Shown: positions 37,566-46,943 of the stretch, one piece after another | Layout: every line of letters begins with the position of its first letter | How positions within the stretch are numbered: position 1 is the stretch's first letter | NCBI GenBank assembly: GCA_016182795.1 | Contig: JACPFW010000044.1 | Location: 1 to 64,000 of the forward strand | Direction: 5' to 3' | Length of the DNA stretch: 64,000 nt | Source: Gemmatimonadota bacterium | Lineage (GTDB): Bacteria; Gemmatimonadota; Gemmatimonadetes; Gemmatimonadales; Gemmatimonadaceae | Notes under the pieces: model-generated | What the model saw: only the letters and a program-made list of their open reading frames with translations | Database searches by the model: none | Told to the model about the DNA's origin: nothing | Position numbers and translations under genes: made by a program

Positions 37566-38512
37566 TGACGGTCTCCGTCGTTCGGATGGTCTGGACAGGT
37601 CTGCCGCTCCTTGCGGCGGGCCTGTCCGGTTGGCCGCTCGCCGCGCAGCAGGTGGCGGACTCGGCGTTCTCCGCGCCGATTGTCGCGCCCGCATACCGCG
37701 CGAACGGTCCCCTCGTACTGCTCGACGAGGCGCATACGAACTTCCACACTCTCAACGGACGCTACCTGGTGTTCGGCAGGGTGCTGCAGCAGGACGGCTA
37801 TACGGTACGTCCCACCCGTGTGCCGTTCTCGTCCGAGTCGCTGGCCGGCGCACGCATACTCGTGATCGCCAACGCGCTGCACGCCAGCAATGCCGGCCGC
37901 TGGGAACTGCCGACGCCATCGGCATTCACGCCGGCTGAAATCGACGCCGTGAAGAAGTGGGTGCGCGCCGGCGGGTCTCTTCTGCTCATCGCCGACCACA
38001 TGCCGTTCCCCGGCGCCGCGGGCACCCTGGCGGAGGCGTTCGGCGTGCATATGCGCAATGGCTTCGCGTACGACTCCACGCGCGCCGTCAGCCGGTTCAC
38101 GTATTCGCGCGCCAGTGGGCGCTTGGCCTCTCACCCCGTCACCGATGGCCGCGGCCCGTCGGAGCGCGTGGACAGCGTCGTCGCCTTTACGGGACAGGCG
38201 TTCGCCATAGACGCGCCGGGGCGTCCGCTGATGACGCTGGCGACGGGAACCGTGGTGCTCGAACCGCGCGTCGCGTGGCAGTTCAGCGACGCCACGCCGG
38301 TCACGCCGGGTGCGGGTCTGCTGCAGGGCGCGGTGACCACCGTCGGACGCGGGCGCGTGGCGGTCTTTGGCGAAGCGGCGATGTTCTCAGCGCAGGTGGC
38401 CGGACCGAGGCGCAACCCGATGGGGATGAACGATCCCACCGCGCCACAGAACGCGCAGTTCCTGCTGAACGTGATGCATTGGCTCAGCGGTCTGCTGCCG
38501 GAACGGCCCTAG
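37565..38512 (+). CDS. Exported protein with DUF4350/GldG-like (GATase1-like) domain
   Basis: The 315-residue protein begins with a signal peptide (MTVSVVRMVWTGLPLLAAGL, then SGWPLAAQ). The body has LVLLDEAHTNFHTLNGRY, ARILVIANALHASN, EIDAVKKWVRAGGSLLLIAD and GRVAVFGEAAMFSAQ, a flavodoxin/GATase1-like fold as in DUF4350 and GldG-type proteins. No catalytic Cys is obvious. It may be a binding domain in the periplasm. The ATG overlaps the S9 peptidase stop by one base, so the two are co-expressed. Confidence 0.7.
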   Translation: MTVSVVRMVWTGLPLLAAGLSGWPLAAQQVADSAFSAPIVAPAYRANGPLVLLDEAHTNFHTLNGRYLVFGRVLQQDGYTVRPTRVPFSSESLAGARILVIANALHASNAGRWELPTPSAFTPAEIDAVKKWVRAGGSLLLIADHMPFPGAAGTLAEAFGVHMRNGFAYDSTRAVSRFTYSRASGRLASHPVTDGRGPSERVDSVVAFTGQAFAIDAPGRPLMTLATGTVVLEPRVAWQFSDATPVTPGAGLLQGAVTTVGRGRVAVFGEAAMFSAQVAGPRRNPMGMNDPTAPQNAQFLLNVMHWLSGLLPERP

Positions 38513-38928
38513 CGCGTCTCGCCAGCCCCGGTGCAGTTGACGGCGAACCACTCGTCGGTGCCGGTCTCACGGGCGCGCTCGACGGCCGAGGGCGCCGTGC
38601 GCGTGTCCGTGGCGGGCTCCGAGGCCGCCACCCAAGCGCACGGCCGACTGCCGAGTCCGAGGTCAGGCATATCGTTGACCAAGGCGCGCTGCCCACCCGC
38701 GGTGCTCGACGACCCACCGCCATACGACGCGCCGGAGGTACCGCCGAGGCTGCGCAGCAACGGCGCCCCTGCCCCGCGATGCGTGGCCAACTCGCTGTGA
38801 AACGCGATGCCGGCGTCGCCCTGCGTAATGGTCGATCCTGGCACGCGCTCGGGCGCGCACGCGACCGTCGCCGCGCCACACAACAACAGTACGGCGGCGC
38901 ACCGCCAGCGTCGGCAGGTCGCGATCAA
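38509..38928 (-). CDS. Small putative lipoprotein with a TTG start
   Basis: The 139-residue frame reads LIATCRRWRCAAVLLLCGA, then ATVAC (C24) as a lipobox, followed by a Gly/Ser-rich polar region (GGTSGASYGGGSSSTAGG) and an acidic end. The start codon is TTG. Support comes from a good promoter at 38972-38999 on the same strand about 37 nt ahead, and the signal-like N-terminus. It is convergent with the upstream-strand gene and overlaps it by 4 nt. No family is recognised. Confidence 0.55.
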   Translation of the reverse strand: MIATCRRWRCAAVLLLCGAATVACAPERVPGSTITQGDAGIAFHSELATHRGAGAPLLRSLGGTSGASYGGGSSSTAGGQRALVNDMPDLGLGSRPCAWVAASEPATDTRTAPSAVERARETGTDEWFAVNCTGAGETR

Positions 38929-38971
38929 AGACGCAGAAATTGGTCGGGCCTCGTGAAAGTAACGAGACTGT

Positions 38972-38999
38972 AAAATAGGCAGGCGCCGCTGGGCGTCAA
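38972..38999 (-). promoter_or_regulatory. Predicted promoter for the TTG-start lipoprotein gene
   Basis: On the minus strand TTGACG (38999-38994) and TATTTT (38977-38972) are 16 nt apart. The predicted transcript start is near 38965. It lies between two minus-strand genes, just after the sulfatase stop codon at 39018 is not crossed, so it could serve only the small gene at 38509-38928. Confidence 0.6.
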
Positions 39000-39017
39000 T
39001 GAACGGACGATCGACCG

Positions 39018-41357
39018 CTACCGTGCATCACGAAGCGCGGGCACCGCGGACCGCCGCACTTCAAAGCGCTCCGTGGCCAGCCGGTCGCCGCGCGCCCAGA
39101 TGCTGACCTCCCATACGCCCTCCTCCTTCGCTTCGTCGATACCGGGGTGGTACCAGCTGATTTCCCAGTCGGCGGAGATGTGGAAGTCGTACTCGTATAC
39201 CGCGCGGCGCGGCGAAACGAGCCGAATGCGCACCGTGATGTCGTCGGGCAGGAACGACCACCGGTTGAGAATGTACACCGGCGCGTTGGGCGCCATCACC
39301 GGCGTCTCAACAAAGCCGCCGCCTTCGCCGCGGGTGAAATGCCCGACGCGCAGATCGGGCGGCTCCGGCCGCGCATAGTTGGCGATCGTCACGACGCGGC
39401 GCGCCGTGGTGTCGTAGCCGACGAGGCGGCGCGCATAATCGTAGTTCGCCCACACGTACCAGTTGGCCGCCAGTTCGCGGTACAGGCGCACGCGCTCGGC
39501 GTTGCGCGGGGCGAGATTCTGCTGCTCGGTCGGATCGCGCGTCATGTCGTACAGCTCGGGCTGTCGTCCGTCGAGCTGAGCGATGTACTTCCACCGTCCG
39601 TCGCGCAGTCCGAACTGCGCCGGGCGCGCATCTTTGTGGAAGTAGGCGATGCGCGTGCGGTAGTCCTTGGCCGTGAGATCCTGGCCGGGCACGGCGACCG
39701 GCGGCAGGCCGCGCAGCGACAGCATCGTGGGCATGATGTCGCCATGCTGCCCAAGGCGATGCGACACCACCGCTCCCCCGCCAACGCCCGGCGCGGCGAT
39801 GAACATGAAGTTGCGCATGTTCTCGTCGTAGAGCCGGTTGCGATGCACCCAGTTGCCTTCGTGCAGGTCGGCGAACGCCTCGCCGTGATCGCCGGTCACG
39901 ACCACCAGCGTCTGCTCGAGCAGGCCTCGAACGCGGAGATCATCGAGCAGCCGGCCGATCGCCGCGTCGGTGTAGTGGAGCGCGTTGGCGTAGCGGGACG
40001 CGTCATCCTCGCCGCGCGCCGGTCCGCGGTGCCCACCCCACGTGCCGTACGGGTGGTGCGTCGCGATCGTGTGCACCTCGAGGAAGAACGGTTTCCCGCT
40101 CGTCGCGGTTCGCTCCATCCAGCGCATCGCCGGCGCGCGCACCGCGTCCTCGTTCACGCCCCAGGAGTGGATTTCCTGCTCGGGATCGAGCGTGGTCGTG
40201 CCGTCCTGATAATGCACCATCGTGTCCCACGGCATGGTGCGATAGAACTCCCGCACGTAGCCGAAGCGCAGGTCCGGCGCGGCAAACAGCGCGGTGCGAT
40301 ACCCGGCGTCGCGGAAGGCGCTGACCATCGTCGGCGCCGTCAGCGGCAGGGTGAGTTCGTCGCCCACGCTCCCCCACGTGATCGCGCGCCCCCCGGTCAT
40401 GATCGGCACGTGGGCGCGCGTCGTCGCCGGATACACGCCATAGACGTCCGGAAAGATCAGCGCGTCGTCGGCAAGCCGCGCGAAGTTTGGCGTCGCCACC
40501 GGATCGGGCCGGCCGCCCGGCAGCAGTTGATGCGCGGCCACCGACTCGAGGACAATGAACAGCACATTGCGGCGCTGCGCGCCGCGCAGCCGTTCGGCCC
40601 GCGCGCGCATCGCGCTGTCGGCGGCGGGATCGGCCTTCCACGTCTCATCGCGCAGGGCAAACAGCTCCGGGCCGCGCGGGAGCTGCACCCGCGGCACGGC
40701 GACGGGATCCGGCGGCGACCAAATGATGCCGTTGAGCGGGAAGCGGTCCAGTTCATAGCGGTCGCGCACGTTGCGCACGACCGGCACGCTGAGCGCAACG
40801 TAGGCGCCGAGCGCGACGAAGAGCGGCGTCGTGCGCGGCGGCACAGCCGCCGGCGAGTACGCGCGCAACACAAGCCGGCGGTACAGCACGGTCAGCAGAA
40901 CCGCTAGCATCGCGAAGTTGACGTACGTCATCCAGTCGGCGTCGCTGGCCGCGGAGCCAAGCAGGCGCGGAATGGCGACGCCAAGGTCCATCATGCCGCC
41001 ATCCGTCTGGGCGATGGCCATGTGGTCATGGAACCGCTTGAACGTCAGCTGATCGAACGCGACGAGCACGAGCACCAGCGTGACGAAAAACCAGGCGACC
41101 GCCGCCCCGGCTCGGCGTCGCGCGCCGAAGAAAACCGCGGCCCCGACCGCCAGCGCGGCGAAGAGCGTCTGCCACTGCAGAAATGGGAGGGCCAACAGGA
41201 ACGCGGCCAGCGGGCGCTCCATGTTGCCCATCGGCGCGACGTAGCGCACGTAGAGCTGCGCTTGCACCATCGTGGTGAAGCCGAAGATGAGCACCACGAC
41301 CTGCACCGCCAGGTGCAGGCGCGTCACGCGCGTGCGATGATCGGGCGGCGGCGTCAC
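39018..41357 (-). CDS. Membrane sulfatase / phosphoglycerol transferase-like (LTA synthase family) protein
   Basis: The 779-residue protein has about five N-terminal spans (for example LHLAVQVVVLIFGFTTMVQA and LFAALAVGAAVFFGA) followed by an extracytoplasmic alkaline-phosphatase-fold sulfatase. VLFIVLESVAAHQLL gives the first metal site, PATTRAHVPIMTG the nucleophile Thr region, VVVTGDHGEAF the later metal Asp-His, and ADLHEGNWVHRNR. The C-terminal beta domain begins near EPPDLRVGHFTRG. Enzymes of this type transfer or cut phosphoglycerol or other head groups. GTG at 41357 is 2 nt after the SpeE-like gene. Substrate unknown. Confidence 0.87.
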   Translation of the reverse strand: MTPPPDHRTRVTRLHLAVQVVVLIFGFTTMVQAQLYVRYVAPMGNMERPLAAFLLALPFLQWQTLFAALAVGAAVFFGARRRAGAAVAWFFVTLVLVLVAFDQLTFKRFHDHMAIAQTDGGMMDLGVAIPRLLGSAASDADWMTYVNFAMLAVLLTVLYRRLVLRAYSPAAVPPRTTPLFVALGAYVALSVPVVRNVRDRYELDRFPLNGIIWSPPDPVAVPRVQLPRGPELFALRDETWKADPAADSAMRARAERLRGAQRRNVLFIVLESVAAHQLLPGGRPDPVATPNFARLADDALIFPDVYGVYPATTRAHVPIMTGGRAITWGSVGDELTLPLTAPTMVSAFRDAGYRTALFAAPDLRFGYVREFYRTMPWDTMVHYQDGTTTLDPEQEIHSWGVNEDAVRAPAMRWMERTATSGKPFFLEVHTIATHHPYGTWGGHRGPARGEDDASRYANALHYTDAAIGRLLDDLRVRGLLEQTLVVVTGDHGEAFADLHEGNWVHRNRLYDENMRNFMFIAAPGVGGGAVVSHRLGQHGDIMPTMLSLRGLPPVAVPGQDLTAKDYRTRIAYFHKDARPAQFGLRDGRWKYIAQLDGRQPELYDMTRDPTEQQNLAPRNAERVRLYRELAANWYVWANYDYARRLVGYDTTARRVVTIANYARPEPPDLRVGHFTRGEGGGFVETPVMAPNAPVYILNRWSFLPDDITVRIRLVSPRRAVYEYDFHISADWEISWYHPGIDEAKEEGVWEVSIWARGDRLATERFEVRRSAVPALRDAR

Positions 41358-41359
41358 GG

Positions 41360-42946
41360 TCAGAACAGCACCGTCGGCCACGCGCGGTCGGGGCGCCAGA
41401 CACGGGCGGGCAGCGTGCGCCACCACGCGCCGGCCCCGGCGGCCTTGAACTCCGGCGCCAGGTTGTCGTCGGTGATGTTCCACAGGTCGTTGGCGCGCCG
41501 CAGGGCGGGCGCCAGGTCGCCGCTCGCCTGATCGAGCATCGCCTCGAGCGTCTGCGCGGCCTGCGGACCGGCGATGCGCGGCCCACCGCTGCTGTCGACA
41601 ACGGACAGCAGTGCCGCGCGGCGCTCCTCTCGCGACTGGTCGAACGGCGCATCGCTCGCCGCCACGCTGGTCGCCACGCGCATCACGTGGCGCCATACCC
41701 CGGCCGCGGTGTATAGCGCGTCAAGCGAACCGCTCGCATTGAAGTAGACCACGCCGCCGGCGTCGAGGCGGCCCTTGAGCAGCTGCAGATACTCGGCCGA
41801 CAGTTGATGCGTGGCTCCGGCGCGCCAATGCCACGGGCCGTTCGACACAATGACGTCGTAGCGCGCGTCGGGGTGCCGGCGCAGCCAAAGTCGCGGGTCG
41901 CCGACGTGCAGCTTGACGCGCGGATCATCCAGCACGCCGGCAATCGCCGGGTACCGCCAGAGCGCGTCGATAAGGGCGGGGTTCGGTTCGACGATCGTCA
42001 GGGAGTCGACACTGCGCAGATCGGCGAGGACGCGAGACCACGCGCCCGTGCCGAGCCCCAACTGCAGGACGCGGCGCGGCGAGCGATGCAGCGCCGGCAC
42101 GAAATACGCGCGACTAATGAGGTTGGTATTGCGACGGACATCGAGCGAGTACGCCCCCAGGTACAGTCCGTCGGCGTACGCTTCCCCATCGGCCGTCACG
42201 CCCACGGCACCGTCGCGCCGCTCGACGAGTGCCGCGTAACGGCGCTCGTTGGCCTGCGGACCGAAGTGCACGCGCTCCAGAAAGCCATCGTACAACCGCC
42301 CCTGCGCCACCAGCGCGAACAGCGCCGCCAGTGAGAACGCCGTGACACCCGTGCGGCGTCGGCGGTCCGGCGCGGAAAGCCACAACGCCTGCGCGAGTCC
42401 GAGGCCGGCCAGCGTCACGATGAGAATGGCGTGGGCGAGCGACTCCGAGTCCAGAAGCCAATAGCCGAGCGCGGGCACGCCGACCGCGGCGCCGAGGAGA
42501 TGCACGGCGGACACGCGCGCGCCCGGCAGCATCTGCGCCCCGGTCGTAGCCGCTATCAGCAACGCGGTGAACAACGCGCCGAGGGCAGCGGCCGAGAGCG
42601 CCGCCGCGACGAAGAGCATCAGGCGACCGCCGCCGACGCCATGACGCATCACCGCCGCGCCGATTGGCATCCCCGCATATAGGAGGGCCGCCGACGCCGC
42701 CGCGTACAGCGAAGCGGAACGCAGCGCGCCGTGTCCGGGGCGCGTGCACGTGGTCCAGGTCAGGCACGCGCCCGCGGCCGCGGCCAGGAGCACGAGCGCC
42801 CATGTATGCAGTGTGACCTCGGGACGCTGCTGGCTGGCGCCTCCGAGCACGCGCATCCACAGCAGCGCCTGCGCGCCCGCGAGGATACCGGCACCGCCGA
42901 TCAGCGCGTCGAGCGCACGCTTCGGCAAGACGGGACGCGATGTCAC
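41360..42946 (-). CDS. Spermidine synthase-like protein with N-terminal membrane region
   Basis: The 528-residue protein has about seven spans in the first 270 residues (LLAAAAGACLTW, LYAAASAALLYAGMPI, LMLFVAAALSAAALGALFTA), then a SpeE-like Rossmann domain: RVLQLGLGTGAWSRVLADL (GxGxG), LTIVEPNPALIDALWRYPAI and YDVIVSNGPWHWRAG. The polyamine-binding Asp/Glu set is not intact as far as I can see, so it may bind SAM-like ligands without making spermidine. GTG overlaps the neighbour's TGA (GTGA). With the next gene it could be a split form of the longer membrane SpeE-like fusions. Confidence 0.8.
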   Translation of the reverse strand: MTSRPVLPKRALDALIGGAGILAGAQALLWMRVLGGASQQRPEVTLHTWALVLLAAAAGACLTWTTCTRPGHGALRSASLYAAASAALLYAGMPIGAAVMRHGVGGGRLMLFVAAALSAAALGALFTALLIAATTGAQMLPGARVSAVHLLGAAVGVPALGYWLLDSESLAHAILIVTLAGLGLAQALWLSAPDRRRRTGVTAFSLAALFALVAQGRLYDGFLERVHFGPQANERRYAALVERRDGAVGVTADGEAYADGLYLGAYSLDVRRNTNLISRAYFVPALHRSPRRVLQLGLGTGAWSRVLADLRSVDSLTIVEPNPALIDALWRYPAIAGVLDDPRVKLHVGDPRLWLRRHPDARYDVIVSNGPWHWRAGATHQLSAEYLQLLKGRLDAGGVVYFNASGSLDALYTAAGVWRHVMRVATSVAASDAPFDQSREERRAALLSVVDSSGGPRIAGPQAAQTLEAMLDQASGDLAPALRRANDLWNITDDNLAPEFKAAGAGAWWRTLPARVWRPDRAWPTVLF

Positions 42947-44055
42947 GCGGTGGTCCGCAGCTTGGGAGTCCACAGCGTGAGCATGAGCGCCGCGGCGGAC
43001 GCCAGCAAATTGCACGCCGCGCCGGCCCACACCGCCACACGCAGTCCGTCGAATGCGAAGAGCACGTCGGCGGCGAGGCAGGCCGCGGCGGCGGCGCCGA
43101 AGGTGGCCGCGCCGAGCAGCGAGAGATCGCGCCGCGCGCGCTCGCGGGGCGCGATTCCCGCGGCGTGGTGCAGCGGAAGCGACGCCGACATCGCCATCAT
43201 CGGCAACGCCGTCATCAGCGCGACCACGGTCGACGCCAGCCACGGCGCCGCGCCAACGAGTGACTCGGCGAAGCCGGGGACCAGCGTGGCGCTGGCGAGA
43301 CCCCACGCCCCAGACGCGGCCAGCAGCACGATGGGTGCCGCTTGCATGCGGCCACCGAGCGCGCGGGCAAGCGCCGATCCTCCGAGCAGGCCAACGGCGA
43401 GACCGCCGAGCACCGCCGCCATCACGAGCGTCGCCACTCCCGCCGTGGCGCCCAACTCCTGCTCAATAAGACGGAGCCAACTCACGGCGTAGAGCACCGA
43501 CGCGGCGCCCGCCATCGCCGTCATCACAAGTCGCATCGTAGCGGCGTGTGCCTGCACGCCGTTCAGCGGCACGGCCACGATTGGTCGCACGGAGACGGGA
43601 CGCACGCGCGCCCGCAACGCCCGGCGCACCACCGTCCACTGCGCCGCGGCGAACAGGGCGAACGGCAGCCAGACCACCGCCGCGATCAGCTGCACGCCGA
43701 CCGCCGTCGCCAGACTCAGGAGAAAGACCACGTAGGTGGACGTGTCGTCGCGCCGGTAGGCGTCGAGCGCGGCATGCGAACCGGTCGTTCGCCCCACCAA
43801 CCAGCGCAGCGCGGCCCGCGTCACCCAGAGCAGGGCGGCCCCGCCTTGCGCCGCCACCGTGACTTCGAGGAGGACCATCAGCCAGGAGGTCCCGTCCACG
43901 CCGGTCGCCGACGCCAGCCGCGCGAGCGCCACGCACGCACCGGTCACCACGCCGATCACGACCAGCAAGCGATCGTCGTGCGACGCGTCGGAGGAGGCAG
44001 AGGAGGACATCACCGAGTCGGAAGCTAAACGGAGGCCGCGCGGGTCGTCAGGCAT
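42943..44055 (-). CDS. Polytopic membrane protein, partner of the spermidine synthase-like gene
   Basis: The 370-residue protein has about ten spans (for example VVFLLSLATAVGVQLIAAVV and GVATLVMAAVLGGLAVGLL). The GG-x-AVGLLGGSALARALGG segment is like the transport-type N-terminal half of SpeE-like membrane fusions. It overlaps that gene by GTGA, so they likely form one unit. Start ATG at 44055 is used; ATG at 44010 (MSSSASSDASHDD) is equally good. No enzymatic motif is seen. Confidence 0.7.
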   Translation of the reverse strand: MPDDPRGLRLASDSVMSSSASSDASHDDRLLVVIGVVTGACVALARLASATGVDGTSWLMVLLEVTVAAQGGAALLWVTRAALRWLVGRTTGSHAALDAYRRDDTSTYVVFLLSLATAVGVQLIAAVVWLPFALFAAAQWTVVRRALRARVRPVSVRPIVAVPLNGVQAHAATMRLVMTAMAGAASVLYAVSWLRLIEQELGATAGVATLVMAAVLGGLAVGLLGGSALARALGGRMQAAPIVLLAASGAWGLASATLVPGFAESLVGAAPWLASTVVALMTALPMMAMSASLPLHHAAGIAPRERARRDLSLLGAATFGAAAAACLAADVLFAFDGLRVAVWAGAACNLLASAAALMLTLWTPKLRTTA

Positions 44056-44106
44056 CGCGCGGTGCGAGGCAGTCGCCCCGCACCGCGCGTAATGGCCCGA
44101 GCCTGT

Positions 44107-45381
44107 TCAGGCCGCCGCGTCGACCGGCGGCTCGTCGGGGAACTCACCCTCCCAACGCGCCATCACCGCCGTCGCCAGGCAGTTGCCCACGAGATTGATC
44201 GAGGTGCGCGCCATGTCCATGATGGCGTCCACGCCAAGGATGACGGCCACCGCCTCGAGCGGGAGCCCGAACATCGTCAGCGCACCGGAGAGAATCACCA
44301 GCGACGCTCGCGGCACCGCGGCGACTCCCTTGGAGGTCAGCATCAGCGTCAGCATCATCAGCAGCTGCTGTCCGAACGACATGTCGATGCCAGCCGCCTG
44401 CGCCGCGAACACCGACGCCATCGCCAGATAGAGCGTCGAGCCGTCGAGGTTGAACGAGTAGCCGGTGGGGAGCACAAACGCGACGATGCGCTTGGGCAGT
44501 CCAAACTTCTCCAGCTCCTCAAAGGCGAGCGGCAGGGCGGCCTCGGAGGACGCCGTGGAGAACGCGATGAGCCACGGTTCCTTGATGTGATTCCAGAACC
44601 GGCGGATGGGAACGCGCGCCAGCAGCGCGATGGGAATCAAGACACCGAGAATGAAGACGGCGAGCGCGCCATAGAGCGTCGCAACGAGCAGGCCGAGGCT
44701 CTTGAGCACCGCGAGTCCGCTGGTGCCCACCGTGACCGCGATCGCCGCGCCGATACCGTACGGCGCGAAGGACATCACCAGCGCGGTGAACTTGAACATT
44801 ACCTCGCTGAGCGATTCGCAGAAATTGAGCATCACCTCCTTCGGCTTGCCCTTCACGCGCGACAGTCCGACGGCGAACAGGATGGCGAAGAAGACGATCT
44901 GCAGCACCTCGTTCTTGGACGCCGCCTCGAAGAACGAGGCCGGCACCATGTGCTCGATCACACCGCTGAAGGTCACTTTCGTCTGCGCGAGTTCGGCTGC
45001 CTTCTCCGTGGACGCTCCCGCCAGTGAAATCCCCGCGCCGGGCTTCACCAGGTTGACAGCGCCAAGTCCGATGAACAAAGCGATCGTCGTGACGAGCTCG
45101 AAGTAGACGATGGAACGGAAGGCCAGGCGTCCCACCTTCTTCATGTCGTCGCCGTGCCCGGCGATGCCCACGACCAGCGTGGAGAAGATCAGCGGGACGA
45201 TCAGCGACTTGATCATCCGCAGGAACACGGATGAAACCGCCTTGAAGAACGTCGCCAGTCCGGGGTACTCGGCCGCCGGGAAAACGGAACCGAGCACGAT
45301 GCCAATGACCATCGACAGAAGAATGGCCTGCGTCGGGCCGATCAGCGGCTTCTTCGCCGGAACGGTTGCTGATGCTGTCAT
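44107..45381 (-). CDS. Dicarboxylate/amino acid:cation symporter (DAACS, GltP/DctA-like)
   Basis: The 424-residue protein has the DAACS features: about eight spans, SSVFLRMIKSLIVPLIFSTL, the re-entrant SSEAALPLAFEELEKFG, the substrate-coordinating YSFNLDGSTLYLAMASVF (NLDG-S), and MDMARTSINLVGNCLA. It transports glutamate/aspartate or C4-dicarboxylates with H+ or Na+. It is followed by the SpeE-like unit on the same strand and preceded by the two APC permeases, making a transporter run. Confidence 0.93.
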   Translation of the reverse strand: MTASATVPAKKPLIGPTQAILLSMVIGIVLGSVFPAAEYPGLATFFKAVSSVFLRMIKSLIVPLIFSTLVVGIAGHGDDMKKVGRLAFRSIVYFELVTTIALFIGLGAVNLVKPGAGISLAGASTEKAAELAQTKVTFSGVIEHMVPASFFEAASKNEVLQIVFFAILFAVGLSRVKGKPKEVMLNFCESLSEVMFKFTALVMSFAPYGIGAAIAVTVGTSGLAVLKSLGLLVATLYGALAVFILGVLIPIALLARVPIRRFWNHIKEPWLIAFSTASSEAALPLAFEELEKFGLPKRIVAFVLPTGYSFNLDGSTLYLAMASVFAAQAAGIDMSFGQQLLMMLTLMLTSKGVAAVPRASLVILSGALTMFGLPLEAVAVILGVDAIMDMARTSINLVGNCLATAVMARWEGEFPDEPPVDAAA

Positions 45382-45436
45382 TGCGGTAGATCTCGCACGA
45401 TGTGCTGCAACCGCGGCCGCGCGGTCCTGGTAGGTG

Positions 45437-46942
45437 TTACGGGGTGTTGCGGGAATCGGCGTTGCGTCGCAGCACCGAGTGACGCACCCCGTACGTGAAA
45501 TACAGAATGAGCCCCAGCGTCATCCATACGGCGAACCCGATCCACGCGCTGATCGGGAGCCCCTTCATCACGAACAGGCACGACGCCGCCCCGCCCAGCG
45601 TCACGGCCCAGACGAACGGCACGCGGAACGGCCGCGGCCGGTTGGGCTCCTGAATGCGCAGCGCGAGCACGCCGACGCAGACGACGGCGAACGCCGCCAG
45701 CGTGCCGATGTTCGTGAGGTCGTAGGTCGCCGCATCGTTCGCCACCAGCGAACCGAGCGCGACAACCACGCCGGTAATCAGCGTCGTGACCCATGGCACC
45801 TGCGTCTTGGGATGGATCTTGGCCGCCCACGGGGGCAGCAGCCCGTCGCGCGCCATGGCGTAGAAGATGCGCGGCTGGCCGTACTGGAAGACGAGCAGCA
45901 CCGCCGCCATCGAGACCACGGCGCCGGCGGAGACGATCCAGCTCACGGTGGACAGACCGGCGACCTCAAGGGCCCGCGCCAGCGGATCGCTGGCCCGCAG
46001 CTGCTCGTACGGCACGAGGCCGGTCGCCACGAACCCGACGACGACGTAGATCAGCGTGCACACCGCCAGCCCGCCGAGAATGCCGCGCGGCATCGTGCGT
46101 TGGGGGTCCTTGGTCTCTTCGGCCGCGGTCGATATTGCGTCGAATCCGATGTACGCGAAGAAGACGATGGCCGCGCCCTGATGGATGCCGCGGAAACCGT
46201 TGGGCGCAAACGGATGGTAGTTGGCGGGATTGATGTGCATCGCACCAACCACCACGAACAGCGTCAGCACCGCCAGCTTGACGATGACCATGATGTTGTT
46301 CGCGCGGGCGCTCTCCTTCACGCCAAGCATCAGCAGCCAGGTGATGGCCGCGACGATCGCAAAGGCCGGAATGTTCACCAGCACCGGAATCCCGAACAGG
46401 CGCGGCGCCGTGTCCATCAGCGCCAGCACCTTGGGGTCGGCGGATGCCTTGACCACCCAGTACCCGTGCGTCATCCAGCCGGGCAGGTCGACGCCGAATC
46501 CGGAGATCAGCGAATCGAAGTAGCCGCCCCACGCGATCGCCACGGCGATGTTGCCGATGGCATACTCGAGCACGAGCGCCCATCCGACGATCCACGCGAC
46601 AATCTCGCCCAGCGTGGCGTACGAGTAGGCGTACGCGCTGCCGGCCTGCGGAATCATCGACGCCAGTTCGGCGTAGCAGAGCGCGGCGAGACCGCAGACG
46701 GCCGCGAGCAGCACAAACGACACAATCAGCGCCGGCCCCGCGCCGTAGCGCACCACGGTGCCATCGGCGAGAATCTCGCCGGCGGCCGCGGTGCCCAGCG
46801 ACGAGAAGATGCCGGCACCGATTACCGCGCCGATCGAGAGCATCAACAGGTCGGAGGTGCCGAGCGCGCGCCGCATGTGCGGCTCGCTCCCCTCCACCTC
46901 GGCCTCAGCGGCCACGATCGGCTTGCGTCTGAACAGACTCAT
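45437..46942 (-). CDS. APC-superfamily amino acid permease (CAT-type, YfnA-like)
   Basis: The 501-residue protein starts MSLFRRKPIVAAEAEVEGSE and contains LGTSDLLMLSIGAVIGAGIF, the APC substrate loop, then QAGSAYAYSYATLGEIVAWI and about 13 spans ending LGLILYFTYGVRHS. FFAYIGFDAISTAAEETKDP is characteristic of cationic amino acid transporter types. It moves amino acids, possibly cationic ones. It follows the next permease by 1 nt. Confidence 0.9.
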   Translation of the reverse strand: MSLFRRKPIVAAEAEVEGSEPHMRRALGTSDLLMLSIGAVIGAGIFSSLGTAAAGEILADGTVVRYGAGPALIVSFVLLAAVCGLAALCYAELASMIPQAGSAYAYSYATLGEIVAWIVGWALVLEYAIGNIAVAIAWGGYFDSLISGFGVDLPGWMTHGYWVVKASADPKVLALMDTAPRLFGIPVLVNIPAFAIVAAITWLLMLGVKESARANNIMVIVKLAVLTLFVVVGAMHINPANYHPFAPNGFRGIHQGAAIVFFAYIGFDAISTAAEETKDPQRTMPRGILGGLAVCTLIYVVVGFVATGLVPYEQLRASDPLARALEVAGLSTVSWIVSAGAVVSMAAVLLVFQYGQPRIFYAMARDGLLPPWAAKIHPKTQVPWVTTLITGVVVALGSLVANDAATYDLTNIGTLAAFAVVCVGVLALRIQEPNRPRPFRVPFVWAVTLGGAASCLFVMKGLPISAWIGFAVWMTLGLILYFTYGVRHSVLRRNADSRNTP

Positions 46943-46943
46943 C

